The notes: a model not told the origin generated them from the sequence alone. DNA of 48,061 nucleotides from Rhizobium grahamii CCGE 502 (GCF_000298315.2 NZ_AEYE02000030.1:1-48061), one strand, 5' to 3'; positions 27,145-37,135 are shown, counted from the stretch's first letter. Program-made: numbers and translations.

Positions 27145-28755
27145 ATGGAGCTGTTCGGAGTCCACAACCCGGCGATAGAGCTGGCGACGATCGGTTTGGG
27201 GAGCGCAAATAGCGTTCGCTATAACTTTACGGCCGCCTCCCTCTATGAAGAATCGATTCGCCGGGGAGAGGCTGAACTCACCGCCCATGGTGCGCTGCGT
27301 GCTTTGACCGGCCAGCACACCGGCCGCTCCCCGAAGGACAAGTTTGTCGTTCGTGATGGCAACACCGATAGCCAGATCTGGTGGGACAACAACAAGCCGA
27401 TGTCGCGGCAGCACTTCGCGTTGCTGAAGCAGGACATGCTCGCGCACGCTGCCGGCAAGGACCTGTTCGTTCAGGATCTCATCGGCGGTGCCGACGAAAA
27501 CAATGCCTTGCCGACGCGTGTCGTTACCGAGCTTGCCTGGCATTCGCTTTTCATTCGCAACCTGCTGATCCGTCCGGAGGCCTCGGCACTTGCGACCTTC
27601 GCTCCGAAGCTGACGATCATCAACCTACCGACGTTCAAGGCCGACCCGGCCCGTTACGGTTGCCGCACTGAAACCGTCATCGCTTGCGACCTGACGAACG
27701 GCGAGGTGCTGATCGCCGGTACGTTCTACGCTGGCGAGATGAAGAAGTCGGTCTTTACCGTGCTGAACTACCTCCTTCCGGCAAAGGGCGTCATGCCGAT
27801 GCACTGCTCGGCCAACGTCGGTCCTGACGGCGATGCCGCGGTCTTCTTCGGTCTCTCGGGCACCGGCAAGACGACGCTTTCCGCAGATCCGGCCCGCACG
27901 CTGATCGGCGACGACGAACACGGCTGGGGCGAGGACGGCATCTTCAACTTCGAAGGCGGCTGCTACGCCAAGACCATCCGCCTGTCGGCCGAAGCGGAAC
28001 CGGAAATCTACGCGACGACGCAGCGCTTCGGCACCGTCCTTGAAAACGTCGTCCTCAACGACCAGCGCGAACCCGACTTCAACGATGGGTCGCTGACGGA
28101 AAACACGCGTTGCGCCTACCCGCTGGATTTCATTCCAAACGCCTCCAAGACCGGTCTTGCCGGTCATCCGAAGACGATCATCATGCTGACAGCCGATGCG
28201 TTCGGCGTCATGCCGCCGATCGCCAAGCTGACGCCTGATCAGGCGATGTACCACTTCCTGTCCGGTTACACGGCCAAGGTGGCAGGCACCGAGCGCGGCG
28301 TAACCGAGCCGGAAGCGACCTTCTCGACCTGCTTCGGCGCACCGTTCATGCCACGCCATCCCTCGGAATACGGTAATCTCCTGAAGGATCTCATCGGCCG
28401 TCACGGCGTCGAATGCTGGCTTGTCAACACCGGCTGGACCGGCGGCGCCTACGGCACCGGCAAGCGCATGCCGATCAAGGCGACCCGCACGCTGCTGGCC
28501 GCGGCACTCTCGGGTGACCTCGGCAAGTCGGATTTCCGCGTCGATCCGAATTTCGGCTTCGCCGTTCCTGTTACGGTGCCGGGTGTCGACACGGCTATCC
28601 TCGATCCGCGTTCCACGTGGCAGGATCCGGTCGCCTACGATGCACAGGCCAGCAAGCTGGTGACAATGTTCATCGAGAACTTCGCGAAGTTCGAAGGCCA
28701 TGTCGATGGTGGGGTGCGCGATGCGGCCCCGGGGTTTCGCGCCGCCGCTGAGTGA
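27145..28755 (+). CDS. pckA: Phosphoenolpyruvate carboxykinase (ATP)
   Basis: PckA converts oxaloacetate and ATP to phosphoenolpyruvate, CO2 and ADP, the entry to gluconeogenesis when rhizobia grow on C4-dicarboxylates. The 536-residue protein is the ATP-dependent type, with the kinase-1a loop GLSGTGKTT at 236-244 (Lys242), the [10 protein letters not shown] substrate segment, the [21 protein letters not shown] metal and active-site region and the adenine-binding C-terminal part. ATG 27145 has GGGAAGGGAAAG upstream. A strong hairpin follows at 28782, so it is a single-gene unit. Its position divergent to chvI is conserved in this family, and acid or carbon control through ChvI is plausible but not shown. 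Confidence 0.97.
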   Translation: MELFGVHNPAIELATIGLGSANSVRYNFTAASLYEESIRRGEAELTAHGALRALTGQHTGRSPKDKFVVRDGNTDSQIWWDNNKPMSRQHFALLKQDMLAHAAGKDLFVQDLIGGADENNALPTRVVTELAWHSLFIRNLLIRPEASALATFAPKLTIINLPTFKADPARYGCRTETVIACDLTNGEVLIAGTFYAGEMKKSVFTVLNYLLPAKGVMPMHCSANVGPDGDAAVFFGLSGTGKTTLSADPARTLIGDDEHGWGEDGIFNFEGGCYAKTIRLSAEAEPEIYATTQRFGTVLENVVLNDQREPDFNDGSLTENTRCAYPLDFIPNASKTGLAGHPKTIIMLTADAFGVMPPIAKLTPDQAMYHFLSGYTAKVAGTERGVTEPEATFSTCFGAPFMPRHPSEYGNLLKDLIGRHGVECWLVNTGWTGGAYGTGKRMPIKATRTLLAAALSGDLGKSDFRVDPNFGFAVPVTVPGVDTAILDPRSTWQDPVAYDAQASKLVTMFIENFAKFEGHVDGGVRDAAPGFRAAAE

Positions 28756-28781
28756 CGCGCCAAAACATTGATGATTCACGT

Positions 28782-28814
28782 GAAACCCGGCGGTCTCCGC
28801 TGGGTTTCTTTGTC
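28782..28814 (+). terminator. Rho-independent terminator after pckA
   Basis: GAAACCCGGCG (28782-28792) pairs with CGCTGGGTTTC (28799-28809), with one G-T pair, and TTTGT follows. It ends pckA 27 bases past its stop. Confidence 0.8.
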
Positions 28815-28851
28815 TGTTCCCAAGGGCCGGCCGATGTGAGATAGAAATCGC

Positions 28852-29286
28852 ATGGCCAGCGAACCCCTTTACATCAACGATCGAATCACCATCGCCGGAT
28901 GGGAGTTGACCGAGCAATTTGTTCTGGCAGGCGGCCCTGGCGGGCAGAACGTCAACAAGGTTTCGACAGCCGTCCAGCTGTTCTTCAACATTCCAAACTC
29001 GCCTTCGCTCAACGAGCGCGTGAAGGGGAATGCCGTAAAGCTCGCCGGCAAGCGCCTTTCGAAGGAAGGCGTGCTGATGATCGAGGCGAGCCGCTTTCGC
29101 AGCCAGGATCGCAACCGCGAAGATGCACGCGAGCGGCTGAAGGAGCTTATTCTCGAAGCAGCAAAGCCACCGCCGCCGCCCCGCAAGAAAACCAAGCCCA
29201 CAAAGGGATCGATCGAACGCCGGCTGAAAGCGAAGTCGGGTCGGTCGGAGGTAAAGAAGATGCGCGGGCGACCGCTCGGAGATTGA
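28852..29286 (+). CDS. arfB: Peptidyl-tRNA hydrolase ArfB (ribosome rescue)
   Basis: ArfB (YaeJ) enters the empty A site of ribosomes stalled at mRNA ends and hydrolyses the peptidyl-tRNA. The 144-residue protein has the release-factor motif GGPGGQNVNK with GGQ at 30-32. A long basic tail (KKTKPTKGSIERRLKAKSG and on) would bind the mRNA channel. There is no stop-codon-recognition domain, which separates it from RF1 and RF2. Its stop is 1 base before the alkB start, so the two are co-transcribed. It is normally a backup for tmRNA-mediated trans-translation. Confidence 0.93.
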   Translation: MASEPLYINDRITIAGWELTEQFVLAGGPGGQNVNKVSTAVQLFFNIPNSPSLNERVKGNAVKLAGKRLSKEGVLMIEASRFRSQDRNREDARERLKELILEAAKPPPPPRKKTKPTKGSIERRLKAKSGRSEVKKMRGRPLGD

Positions 29287-29287
29287 T

Positions 29288-29899
29288 ATGCTGAAGCTGC
29301 CGAACGGCGTCAGTCACTGCCCCGAATATCTGGACCGCCCACGGCAGCAGGCATTGGTCGAGATCATCAGGTCGATCGTGGCGGACGCACCGCTCTTCGT
29401 GCCGGTCATGCCCGGCACCGGCAAGCCGATGTCGGTTCGCATGACGAATTGTGGCCCGCTCGGCTGGGTCACCGACAAGGAACGTGGCTATCGCTACCAG
29501 TCGACCCATCCCGTGACCGGTAAACCTTGGCCGGATATGCCCGCGGAACTGCTGGAAATCTGGAACGATGTCTCCCGCTACGACAAGCCGCCAGAGGCCT
29601 GTCTCGTCAACTTCTACTCCGACGAGGCGCGCATGGGCTTGCATCAGGACAAGGACGAGCAGGATCTCGCGGCGCCTGTCGTGTCGATCTCGCTTGGGAA
29701 TACGTGCCTGTTTCGCGTCGGCGGTCTCGGGCGCAACGACCGGACGCTTTCCTTCAAGCTCTCAAGCGGCGATGTCGTTGTCTTGGGAGCGGAAGGGCGC
29801 CTTTGCTTCCACGGCGTAGACAAGATCTATCCGTCGACATCGACGCTGCTGAAGAACGGTGGTCGCATCAACCTGACGCTTCGCCGGGTAACGCCCTAG
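29288..29899 (+). CDS. alkB: Alpha-ketoglutarate-dependent DNA dioxygenase AlkB
   Basis: AlkB removes 1-methyladenine and 3-methylcytosine from DNA by oxidative demethylation with Fe(II), oxygen and 2-oxoglutarate. The 203-residue protein has the iron ligands His119 and Asp121 (GLHQDKDE) and His175 (CFHGVDK). Arg193 and Arg199 ([10 protein letters not shown]) bind the cosubstrate. [10 protein letters not shown] is the usual nucleotide-lid segment. It is tightly coupled to arfB. Its TAG stop lies in a CTAG that is also the stop of the convergent coaA. No Ada box or SOS box was noticed upstream, so regulation is unknown. Confidence 0.95.
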   Translation: MLKLPNGVSHCPEYLDRPRQQALVEIIRSIVADAPLFVPVMPGTGKPMSVRMTNCGPLGWVTDKERGYRYQSTHPVTGKPWPDMPAELLEIWNDVSRYDKPPEACLVNFYSDEARMGLHQDKDEQDLAAPVVSISLGNTCLFRVGGLGRNDRTLSFKLSSGDVVVLGAEGRLCFHGVDKIYPSTSTLLKNGGRINLTLRRVTP

Positions 29900-30891
29900 A
29901 GCTTTCTCAGAGCCACCTGTTCGATCAGGTGATTATTGCCCTTGCGCAGGATCAGATCGGCCCGCGGGCGCGTCGGCAGGATGTTTTCCCGCAGGTTCTT
30001 CAGGTTGATGTTTTCCCAAAGGCCTTCGGCGATCGTCAGCGCTTCCTCCTCGCTGATCGAGGCATAGCGGTGGAAGAAGGAATGGGGATCGCGAAACGCT
30101 GTTTCACGCAGTCGCATGAATCGCGCCACATACCAATCATGAATTCGGCTTTCATCCGCATCGATGTAAATCGAGAAATCGAAGAAGTCGGAAACCATCG
30201 GCACGATCTTGCCGCCGGCCGGCAGATCACGCGACTGCAGGACGTTGATGCCCTCGAAGATCAGAATATCGGGCCGGTCGACGATCTTGTATTCGTTCGG
30301 CAGCACGTCATAGACCAGATGGGAATAGGACGGCGCCTTGACGTTCGGCTGGCCCGCCTTGATCGCCGCCAGGAAACGCAGGATCGCGCCGGTATCGTAG
30401 CTCTCGGGAAAGCCCTTGCGCTGCATCAGGTTTTCACGCTGCAGCACGGCGTTCGGATGCAGGAAGCCGTCGGTGGTCACAAGGTCCACCTTCGGGCTGG
30501 ATGGCCACCGCGTCAAAAGTTCCTTCAGGATACGGGCCGTGGTGGATTTGCCGACGGCAACCGAACCCGCGATTCCGATCACGAACGGCGTCTTTGCCAC
30601 GTCGGAGAGGCTGAGGAAGCGGTTGCGCTGCTCGAAAAGCAGCTGCGACGATTCCACATGTGCCGAAAGCAAGCGCGAAAGCGACAGATAGATCCGCCGC
30701 ACTTCATCGAGGTCGATCGGGTCGCCCATGGAGCGTAGCCGCTTGACCTCGTCGCCTTTCAGCGTGAGCGGCGTATCGGCACGGAAGCGCGCCCATTCCT
30801 CGGAAGAAAAGAAGTGGTAGGGCGAATAGGCATTCGCCTGAAAATGATCGAGCGTCTCGGGCGCTCCGATGAGCTGTCTTGCGATACTCAT
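29896..30891 (-). CDS. coaA: Pantothenate kinase, type I
   Basis: CoaA phosphorylates pantothenate, the committed step of coenzyme A synthesis. The 331-residue protein has the Walker A GSVAVGKS at 109-116, the [12 protein letters not shown] segment and [11 protein letters not shown] typical of the prokaryotic type I kinase, which is feedback-inhibited by CoA. Its start overlaps the hisE stop by 4 bases (ATGA), so it is the last gene of the his operon. The pair hisE-coaA is common in Rhizobiales. Its stop shares a CTAG with the alkB stop, leaving no room for a terminator between the converging units. Confidence 0.96.
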   Translation of the reverse strand: MSIARQLIGAPETLDHFQANAYSPYHFFSSEEWARFRADTPLTLKGDEVKRLRSMGDPIDLDEVRRIYLSLSRLLSAHVESSQLLFEQRNRFLSLSDVAKTPFVIGIAGSVAVGKSTTARILKELLTRWPSSPKVDLVTTDGFLHPNAVLQRENLMQRKGFPESYDTGAILRFLAAIKAGQPNVKAPSYSHLVYDVLPNEYKIVDRPDILIFEGINVLQSRDLPAGGKIVPMVSDFFDFSIYIDADESRIHDWYVARFMRLRETAFRDPHSFFHRYASISEEEALTIAEGLWENINLKNLRENILPTRPRADLILRKGNNHLIEQVALRKL

Positions 30892-31211
30892 GAACTTTGC
30901 CGGCTCGCTTTTTCTTTCAGGCCGGATTGAGCGGTACGGCGCTCAAGCTCCGCCATCACACTTTGCAACGGAATGCCCGCGACCTTCAATACGACCAATA
31001 GGTGATAGAGCAGGTCGGCGGCTTCATAGGTGAGGTTTTCGCGATCGTCGGTGATCGCGGCCATCACGGCCTCGATCGCCTCTTCGCCGAGCTTTTTCGC
31101 GGCTTTCGGCTGGCCTGCAACAACGAGTTTTGCCGTCCAGGATTCATCCGGGGAGGCCTTCGACCGGGCATCGACGATCTTTTCGAGGTCGGCGAGGGTG
31201 AATTCGCTCAT
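30888..31211 (-). CDS. hisE: Phosphoribosyl-ATP pyrophosphatase
   Basis: HisE hydrolyses PR-ATP to PR-AMP, the second step of histidine synthesis. It is a 107-residue all-alpha NTP pyrophosphohydrolase of the MazG-like superfamily. The metal-binding acidic pattern is [11 protein letters not shown] followed by [11 protein letters not shown]. It is a stand-alone protein, not fused to HisI; hisI is not in the window. ATG 31211 has a GGGAAG ribosome-binding site, while an in-frame GTG at 31226 would overlap hisF. It lies 15 bases after hisF and overlaps coaA by 4 bases. Confidence 0.95.
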   Translation of the reverse strand: MSEFTLADLEKIVDARSKASPDESWTAKLVVAGQPKAAKKLGEEAIEAVMAAITDDRENLTYEAADLLYHLLVVLKVAGIPLQSVMAELERRTAQSGLKEKASRQSS

Positions 31212-31226
31212 GATTCTGCTTCCCAC

Positions 31227-32009
31227 TCAATCCAGACGCATGTCGATGCCGCAAGACGACATATAGCGCTTCGCTTCCCCGACGGAATAGGTGCCGAAGT
31301 GGAAGATCGAAGCGGCCAGCACAGCGTTGGCATGTCCCTGTTTGACGCCCGCCACGAGATCATCGAGATCGCCGACGCCGCCCGAGGCGATCACAGGCAC
31401 CCGAACCGAATCCGCGATAGCGCGCGTCAGGTCGAGATCGTAGCCGACCTTGGTCCCGTCCCGATCCATCGAGGTAACAAGCAGTTCGCCGGCCCCACGT
31501 TCGACCATCCTCCGAGCAAAATCCACGGCGTCGATGCCGGTCGCGTTGCGGCCGCCGTGCGTGTAGATCTCCCAGGCGCTGACGTCGCCCTGGGCGGGCG
31601 TGGTCCGCCTCTTGGCGTCGATCGAGACGACGATGCATTGGTCACCGAACTTGTCGGCGGCTTCCGCAACGAAATCGGGGTTGTTGACGGCCGCCGAGTT
31701 GATCGAGACCTTGTCCGCGCCACAGAGCAGCAGCTTGCGGATGTCAGCAATCGTGCGAACGCCACCACCGACGGTAACGGGCATGAAGCACTGCTCGGCA
31801 GTACGCGCGACGACATCGAAGATCGTTTCACGATTGTCCGAGGATGCGGTGATGTCGAGAAAGCAGAGTTCGTCAGCACCAGCAGCATCATAAGCCTTGG
31901 CAGCCTCGACCGGATCTCCGGCATCGACGAGGTTGACGAAATTGACGCCCTTGACGACGCGGCCGTCCTTGACGTCGAGGCAGGGAATGACGCGAGCCTT
32001 GAGGGTCAT
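31227..32009 (-). CDS. hisF: Imidazole glycerol phosphate synthase, cyclase subunit
   Basis: HisF is the cyclase of IGP synthase; with ammonia from HisH it makes imidazole glycerol phosphate and AICAR from PRFAR. The 260-residue TIM barrel has catalytic Asp12 in [16 protein letters not shown] and a second Asp in [15 protein letters not shown], with GVGDLDDL in the phosphate site. It overlaps hisA by 4 bases, so the two barrel enzymes that follow each other in the pathway are translationally coupled. The start at ATG 32009 is the only sensible one. Confidence 0.97.
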   Translation of the reverse strand: MTLKARVIPCLDVKDGRVVKGVNFVNLVDAGDPVEAAKAYDAAGADELCFLDITASSDNRETIFDVVARTAEQCFMPVTVGGGVRTIADIRKLLLCGADKVSINSAAVNNPDFVAEAADKFGDQCIVVSIDAKRRTTPAQGDVSAWEIYTHGGRNATGIDAVDFARRMVERGAGELLVTSMDRDGTKVGYDLDLTRAIADSVRVPVIASGGVGDLDDLVAGVKQGHANAVLAASIFHFGTYSVGEAKRYMSSCGIDMRLD

Positions 32010-32755
32010 TGTACAGTCTCCTTTGCGCGTGCGGCCGAAATCAGCGCCAGCGCCTCTGCAGGGTCGATGCGTCCATCATAGAGCGCGCGACCGGAAATCG
32101 CACCCTCGAGCTTGCGTGCGTCGGGTTGCAGCATCCGTTTCACGTCGTTGATCGAAGCAAGGCCGCCGGACGCGATGACCGGGATTGACACGGCTTCGGC
32201 AAGCTCGAGCGTCGAAGCCCAGTTGATGCCGGCAAGGATGCCGTCGCGGTCGATGTCGGTGTAGATGATCGCGGCAACGCCGGCGCCTTCGAAAGTTTTC
32301 GCGAGTTCGATGACACCGAGCTCGGAGGCTTCGGCCCAGCCTTCGACTGCGACCTTGCCGCCCTTGGCATCGATGCCAACGGCAACGCGGCCGGGAAACG
32401 TTTTGCAGGCTTCGATCACGAGCGCTGGATCGCGCACCGCGATGGTCCCGAGAATAACCCGGGCGAGGCCACGCGACAGCCAGTTTTCGATATGGTCGAG
32501 CGTGCGAATGCCGCCGCCAAGCTGAACCGGGTTCTTCGTTGCCTTCAGGATCGCATCGACTGCGGCGCCATTGACGCTTTCGCCTGCGAAGGCGCCGTTG
32601 AGATCAACGACGTGCAGCCATTCAAAGCCTTGATCTTCAAAGGCCTTCGCCTGCGCGCCGGGATCCGGATTGTAGACGGTCGCCTGTTCCATATCGCCGA
32701 GCTTGAGGCGGACGCACTGGCCATCCTTGAGGTCGATTGCAGGAAATAGGATCAT
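32006..32755 (-). CDS. hisA: ProFAR isomerase
   Basis: HisA opens the ribose ring of ProFAR to give PRFAR, an Amadori rearrangement like that of TrpF. The 249-residue TIM barrel has Asp8 in [14 protein letters not shown] and a second acid in [12 protein letters not shown]. HisA and HisF share ancestry and the DxDxDG pattern is seen in both. It begins 26 bases after hisH and overlaps hisF by 4 bases. Since trpF is present at 4093, this HisA need not be the dual-function PriA type. Confidence 0.97.
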   Translation of the reverse strand: MILFPAIDLKDGQCVRLKLGDMEQATVYNPDPGAQAKAFEDQGFEWLHVVDLNGAFAGESVNGAAVDAILKATKNPVQLGGGIRTLDHIENWLSRGLARVILGTIAVRDPALVIEACKTFPGRVAVGIDAKGGKVAVEGWAEASELGVIELAKTFEGAGVAAIIYTDIDRDGILAGINWASTLELAEAVSIPVIASGGLASINDVKRMLQPDARKLEGAISGRALYDGRIDPAEALALISAARAKETVQ

Positions 32756-32781
32756 TCTGTCAGTCCTTGCAGTGCGCGAGC

Positions 32782-33432
32782 TCAGGGCTTCCAGCGCAGG
32801 AAATTGGCAATCAGGGCGAGGCCGAGCTTCTGGCTCTTTTCAGGATGGAACTGGGCTCCGGCCATGTTGTCGCGACCGACGAAAGCGGTGACCGGACCGC
32901 CGTAATCGGCCGTCGCGATCACGTCGCCAGGGTTTTTCGTCGCCAGATGGTAGGAATGCACGAAATAGGCATGCAGCCCGTTCGGTCCGGTCGGAATGCC
33001 GTCGAACAGCGGGTGAGGGGATTTCAGATCGAGCGTATTCCAGCCGATCTGCGGGATCTTCAGATTGGCATCATCAGGGGTCATTTCAACGACATCGCCG
33101 GGAATCCAGCCGAAGCCATCGGTGACGGTCTTCTCGAGACCGCGCGACGACATCAGCTGCATGCCGACACAAATGCCGAGGAACGGCCGGGCCTTTTTCT
33201 CGACTACATCGATCAATGCCTCCGACATGCCGGAAACCGCATAGAGCCCACGGCGGCAGTCGGCATAGGCGCCCACGCCCGGCAACACGATGCGATCAGC
33301 TGTCGCGACAGCCTCTGCCTTGTCGGTCAGGTCAATCACGGCGTCGATGCCGGCTTCCCGCGCAGCGCGTTCGAAGGCCTTCGTCGCCGAACGCAGATTG
33401 CCGGAGCCGTAGTCTATAATTGCGACGCGCAT
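32782..33432 (-). CDS. hisH: Imidazole glycerol phosphate synthase, glutamine amidotransferase subunit
   Basis: HisH hydrolyses glutamine and passes ammonia through the HisF barrel. The 216-residue class I amidotransferase has the nucleophile Cys88 in [11 protein letters not shown] and the His-Glu pair in AQFHPEKSQ. The start codon directly follows the stop of the DUF2628 gene with no spacer, implying coupled translation. It sits two genes away from hisF rather than next to it, with hisA between. Confidence 0.97.
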   Translation of the reverse strand: MRVAIIDYGSGNLRSATKAFERAAREAGIDAVIDLTDKAEAVATADRIVLPGVGAYADCRRGLYAVSGMSEALIDVVEKKARPFLGICVGMQLMSSRGLEKTVTDGFGWIPGDVVEMTPDDANLKIPQIGWNTLDLKSPHPLFDGIPTGPNGLHAYFVHSYHLATKNPGDVIATADYGGPVTAFVGRDNMAGAQFHPEKSQKLGLALIANFLRWKP

Positions 33433-33918
33433 TCAGCGTCCTCCATCAAAACCAAAGAGACCGAGCGAAGTGGCGTTGCCGTGTCGCGGCGCATGGGCTG
33501 CAGGATCCCATTGCGGCGAGGGCGCCGGTCGGCTCTCGCCGGCATCGGTCGGGACATTCGAAAAGTAGATTTCCTCCGCGGTCCCAAGGGAATCGGCCGA
33601 AACGAGATCGGCTTCGCCCCAACCTTTCGCGACCAGATTGCCGGCGCGCAAATTCTGACCCTCGAGCGCTACCAGCAGACTGGTGCCGAAAGTAATTGCG
33701 ACGCCGACTGGCCAGAGGTCGGCCCGGTCGGCCAACGCGCCGCCGAGGCTTTGCAGGAGAAATGCCGCGATGGCGTAGAGCCACAGCCGGTGGAAGGCGA
33801 GCCATATCCAGGGGAAGAGAAACCCGAGCACGGTAAAACCGTCGCGAATGAAGCGCGTCTTCTCGTGGTTGGTGTCCGTTCCGCCAGGCGCAGTCAGAAC
33901 CAGATAGCTGGAAGTCAT
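33433..33918 (-). CDS. DUF2628 small membrane protein inside the his operon
   Basis: This is a 161-residue protein of unknown function. The N-terminal half has three hydrophobic segments (about 26-40, 43-60 and 68-84), with a TRFIRDGFTVLGFLFPWIWL stretch typical of DUF2628. The C-terminal half is polar, rich in Pro, Ser and Gly, and probably cytosolic. I chose ATG 33918, which has GAGGGAG upstream and gives MTSSYLVLTAPGG; the open frame runs further up into hisB but without family likeness. It lies 23 bases after hisB and directly abuts hisH. Its place between two his genes is typical of Rhizobiales, yet nothing in the sequence suggests a catalytic role in histidine synthesis. Confidence 0.85.
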   Translation of the reverse strand: MTSSYLVLTAPGGTDTNHEKTRFIRDGFTVLGFLFPWIWLAFHRLWLYAIAAFLLQSLGGALADRADLWPVGVAITFGTSLLVALEGQNLRAGNLVAKGWGEADLVSADSLGTAEEIYFSNVPTDAGESRPAPSPQWDPAAHAPRHGNATSLGLFGFDGGR

Positions 33919-33941
33919 GTCGTCAAGCTCCCTCAGGGGGC

Positions 33942-34550
33942 TCAGACGAGCGTGCCCTTCGTCGAGGGAACACGGCCCGCCTGTCTCGGATCGATCTCTG
34001 TCGCCGTACGCAGCGCGCGGGCAACGGCCTTGAAGCATGTCTCTGCAATATGGTGGTTGTTGGCACCATAGTGGTTGAAAATATGCAAGGTGATGCCGGC
34101 GTTCTGGGCAAGCGCCTGGAAGAATTCGCGAACGAGTTCGGTGTCGAACGTGCCGATCTTCGGCGCGCTAAAGGCGACGTTCCAGACAAGGAAGGGACGA
34201 CCGGAGAGGTCGACGGCCGCCTTTGTCATCGTCTCGTCCATGGCGAGATCGATCGATGCGTAGCGCGTGATGCCGCGGCGGTCGCCGAGCGCCTTGGCAA
34301 TCGCCTGGCCGATCGCGATGCCGGTGTCTTCCACCGTATGGTGATCGTCAATGTGCAGGTCGCCTTTGGTCTCGATCTCCATATCGATCAGCGAATGTCG
34401 TGACAGCTGGTCGAGCATATGGTCGAAGAAGCCGACGCCAGTCGAAATCTTCGACTTCCCGGTGCCGTCGAGATTGACGGAAACGGAAACCGAAGTCTCG
34501 TTCGTCTTGCGGGACACGGTACCCGTGCGGCTTGCTGCGGTCTCGGCCAT
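33942..34550 (-). CDS. hisB: Imidazoleglycerol-phosphate dehydratase
   Basis: HisB dehydrates imidazole glycerol phosphate to imidazole acetol phosphate using two Mn ions. The 202-residue protein is the monofunctional form without the histidinol-phosphatase domain found in enterobacteria. Metal-binding His clusters are visible in [24 protein letters not shown] and [17 protein letters not shown] 34550 has GGAGCAGCC directly upstream. It is the first gene of the leftward hisB-DUF2628-hisH-hisA-hisF-hisE-coaA operon. The 179 bases upstream separate it from the divergent hslV. Confidence 0.97.
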   Translation of the reverse strand: MAETAASRTGTVSRKTNETSVSVSVNLDGTGKSKISTGVGFFDHMLDQLSRHSLIDMEIETKGDLHIDDHHTVEDTGIAIGQAIAKALGDRRGITRYASIDLAMDETMTKAAVDLSGRPFLVWNVAFSAPKIGTFDTELVREFFQALAQNAGITLHIFNHYGANNHHIAETCFKAVARALRTATEIDPRQAGRVPSTKGTLV

Positions 34551-34636
34551 ATGGCTGCTCCATCGGGAAATACGGGGGTTCCTTATCAGGCAAGCCGGGA
34601 AATATCCAGAACCGCGGCGGCAGAAAACGACGCCAT

Positions 34637-34716
34637 TTGCAATCGGCTTTCACGCACTTACATAGGGCTCGACAGGGCCGGCGTTCGGCCCGACGCAACG
34701 AGCCCGGCAGACGGGC
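34637..34716 (+). promoter_or_regulatory. Candidate hslV promoter and leader hairpins
   Basis: TTGCAA (34637-34642) and TACATA (34659-34664) lie 16 bases apart and could be a housekeeping-type promoter. Between it and the start codon are two short inverted repeats: a GGCCG/CGGCC stem near 34676-34690 and GCCCG-CGGGC (34702-34706 with 34712-34716). The second ends just before the AAAGG ribosome-binding site. I could not recognise a clear heat-shock sigma-32 promoter, which would be expected for hslVU. Confidence 0.3.
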
Positions 34717-34729
34717 AAAGGTTTAGTAG

Positions 34730-35257
34730 ATGACAACGATTGTTACAGTTCGAAAGGGCGGCAAGGTCATCATGGCCGGCGATGGTCAGGTGAGCCTCGG
34801 CCAGACCGTGATGAAGGGCAACGCCCGCAAGGTGCGGCGCATCGGCAAGGGCGAGGTCATTGCCGGTTTCGCAGGCGCCACCGCGGATGCCTTCACGCTT
34901 CTCGAACGCCTCGAAAAGAAGCTCGAACAATATCCCGGTCAGCTGATGCGCGCCGCCGTCGAACTCGCCAAGGACTGGCGTACGGACAAGTATCTCCGCA
35001 ATCTCGAAGCGATGATGCTCGTCGCCGACAAAACGGTGACACTGGCGATCACGGGCAACGGCGACGTTCTCGAGCCCGAGCACGGCGCCATGGCGATCGG
35101 TTCGGGCGGCAACTATGCGCTCGCCGCGGCCCGCGCCCTGATGGACACGGACAAGTCGGCCGAAGAGGTTGCGCGCCGCGCCCTCGATATTGCCGCCGAT
35201 ATCTGCGTCTACACGAACCATAACGTGGTGGTGGAAACCCTGGATGCCGAGAGCTGA
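34730..35257 (+). CDS. hslV: ATP-dependent protease subunit HslV
   Basis: HslV is the peptidase of the HslVU (ClpQY) protease, a proteasome-like double hexamer with an N-terminal threonine nucleophile. The 175-residue protein begins MTTIVTVRK, so Thr2 becomes the active residue after removal of Met1. The [17 protein letters not shown] segment is the usual second strand-turn region, and Lys34 follows in NARKVRR. HslU activates it and feeds in unfolded substrates. Its 3' end overlaps the next gene, an acetyltransferase, by 14 bases, which separates it from hslU. Confidence 0.97.
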   Translation: MTTIVTVRKGGKVIMAGDGQVSLGQTVMKGNARKVRRIGKGEVIAGFAGATADAFTLLERLEKKLEQYPGQLMRAAVELAKDWRTDKYLRNLEAMMLVADKTVTLAITGNGDVLEPEHGAMAIGSGGNYALAAARALMDTDKSAEEVARRALDIAADICVYTNHNVVVETLDAES

Positions 35258-35765
35258 GCACGCCCCGAACTACCGTTTCCGCGACATCGGCCGTGAGGAT
35301 TTTGGCCTCGTGGCCAAGTGGCTGGCAGAGCCGCATGTCGCGAAATGGTGGGGCGCGCCCGACACAGAGCTTGCAGCGATCGAAGAGGCGATGGAAAGCG
35401 TCGAGACAAGACCGATGATCGTGGAAATGGACGGGCAGCCGATCGGCTACCTGCAAAGCTATGATCCTCATCTGGAAGACGGCCATCCCTATCAGGACCA
35501 GCCGAAAGGCACGCTGGGCGTTGATATCTCGATTGGCATTCCGGAGCTTGTAGGCAAGGGTCACGGTACCGCGATCATCCGCCAGCTTGCGTCCGAACTC
35601 TTCGCCAATGGCGCCAGGCGCATCGTGATCGATCCCGATCCCGAGAACCGCCAGGCGATCAGGGCTTACGAAAAAGCAGGCTTCCACTACGTCGATACAC
35701 GAACTTCCATTTACGGTCCGGCCCATTTCATGGCGCTGGACGCACCCGGAGTAACGGACAGATGA
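35244..35765 (+). CDS. GNAT acetyltransferase, AAC(6')-like, between hslV and hslU
   Basis: The 173-residue protein is a GNAT N-acetyltransferase. The acetyl-CoA loop is [10 protein letters not shown] (101-110). The pattern [10 protein letters not shown] near 31-40, then [10 protein letters not shown] and RAYEKAGF, resembles the AAC(6')-Ib group that acetylates aminoglycosides, and also lysine or siderophore acetylases of the same subfamily. The true substrate is unknown. I chose ATG 35244, which overlaps hslV by 14 bases; the longer upstream frame only reads hslV out of frame. The stop overlaps the hslU start as ATGA. Being locked between both protease genes means it is expressed with them. 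Confidence 0.88.
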   Translation: MPRAEHAPNYRFRDIGREDFGLVAKWLAEPHVAKWWGAPDTELAAIEEAMESVETRPMIVEMDGQPIGYLQSYDPHLEDGHPYQDQPKGTLGVDISIGIPELVGKGHGTAIIRQLASELFANGARRIVIDPDPENRQAIRAYEKAGFHYVDTRTSIYGPAHFMALDAPGVTDR

Positions 35766-37069
35766 CCACATTTTCCCCCCGCGAGATCGTTTCCGAGCTC
35801 GACCGCTTCATTATCGGCCAGCATGAGGCCAAGCGTGCCGTGGCAATCGCGTTGCGCAATCGTTGGCGCCGCCACCAGCTCGATCCCGATCTGCGCGACG
35901 AGGTGATGCCGAAGAATATCCTGATGATCGGCCCGACCGGCGTCGGCAAGACGGAAATTTCCCGCCGTCTCGCCAAGCTCGCCGGCGCGCCGTTCATCAA
36001 GGTCGAAGCCACGAAGTTTACCGAAGTCGGCTATGTCGGCCGCGATGTCGAACAGATCATCCGCGACCTCGTCGAGGTTGGCATCGGGCTCGCCCGCGAG
36101 AAGAAGCGGAGCGAAGTGCAAGCCAAGGCGCATATGAGCGCGGAAGAACGTGTTCTCGATGCGCTCGTTGGTGCCACGGCCTCGCCGGCGACCCGTGACA
36201 GCTTCCGCAAGAAGCTGCGCAGCGGCGAGCTTGACGACAAGGAGATCGATATCGAGATCGCCGACACCGGCACCGGGATGGGCGGCTTCGACATTCCCGG
36301 CATGCAGGGTGCCAATATCGGCGTGCTCAATCTCTCTGAAATGTTCGGCAAGGCCATGGGCGGTCGCACCAAGAAGGTCCGGACGACCGTCAAGGCGTCC
36401 TACACCGATCTGATCCGCGACGAGTCCGACAAGCTGATCGACAATGAGGTCATCCAGCGTGAGGCGGTCCGCGCCGTCGAGAATGACGGCATCGTCTTCC
36501 TCGACGAGATCGACAAGATTGCCGCTCGCGACGGCGGCATGGGTGCCGGCGTTTCGCGCGAAGGCGTGCAGCGCGATCTGCTTCCGCTGGTCGAAGGCAC
36601 GACAGTGTCAACGAAGTACGGCCCGGTGAAAACGGATCACGTCCTTTTCATCGCCTCCGGTGCTTTTCACGTCTCCAAGCCGTCCGATCTGCTGCCGGAA
36701 CTTCAGGGCCGTCTGCCGATCCGCGTCGAGCTGCGCCCGCTCACCAAGGAAGATTTCCGCCGTATCCTGACGGAGACCGAGGCGAGCCTCATCAGGCAGT
36801 ACAAGGCTCTCATGGAAACTGAAGGCCTCAGCCTCGAATTTACTGACGATGGCATCGATTCCCTGGCGGACGTTGCTGTTCATTTGAATTCGTCCGTTGA
36901 AAACATCGGCGCCCGCCGCCTGCAGACGGTGATGGAACGTGTTCTGGACGAAATCTCCTTTAATGCCCCGGATCGCGGCGGCTCAAGCGTGACGATCGAC
37001 GCCGACTATGTCCGCAAGCATGTCGGCGATCTGGCGCAAAACACCGATCTGTCACGCTTCATCCTGTGA
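35762..37069 (+). CDS. hslU: ATP-dependent protease ATPase subunit HslU
   Basis: HslU is the AAA+ unfoldase that recognises substrates and threads them into HslV. The 435-residue protein has Walker A GPTGVGKT at 57-64, the pore loop GYVGRD at about 90-95, an intermediate I-domain (about 110-240), Walker [11 protein letters not shown] and the sensor regions. Its C-terminal end is DLSRFIL; the last residues dock into HslV and open it. Length is normal. The start overlaps the acetyltransferase stop by 4 bases. A terminator lies 67 bases downstream. Confidence 0.97.
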   Translation: MTTFSPREIVSELDRFIIGQHEAKRAVAIALRNRWRRHQLDPDLRDEVMPKNILMIGPTGVGKTEISRRLAKLAGAPFIKVEATKFTEVGYVGRDVEQIIRDLVEVGIGLAREKKRSEVQAKAHMSAEERVLDALVGATASPATRDSFRKKLRSGELDDKEIDIEIADTGTGMGGFDIPGMQGANIGVLNLSEMFGKAMGGRTKKVRTTVKASYTDLIRDESDKLIDNEVIQREAVRAVENDGIVFLDEIDKIAARDGGMGAGVSREGVQRDLLPLVEGTTVSTKYGPVKTDHVLFIASGAFHVSKPSDLLPELQGRLPIRVELRPLTKEDFRRILTETEASLIRQYKALMETEGLSLEFTDDGIDSLADVAVHLNSSVENIGARRLQTVMERVLDEISFNAPDRGGSSVTIDADYVRKHVGDLAQNTDLSRFIL

Positions 37070-37135
37070 TGGACAAGCATCGGGGCGCGTCTTACTGATG
37101 TGATGCCACGATTTTGACAGCTTCAACTCTCGACA

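Noticed and set aside
27625-28917. 430-codon open frame opposite pckA.
   Set aside because: It is antisense to pckA and crosses its terminator, with no recognisable domain.
29527-30738. 403-codon open frame across alkB and antisense to coaA.
   Set aside because: Both genes it covers are certain, and the frame has no family likeness.
31002-32081. 359-codon frame opposite hisE and hisF, with a similar 444-codon frame at 32737-34071.
   Set aside because: Both are shadows of histidine genes with intact catalytic motifs.
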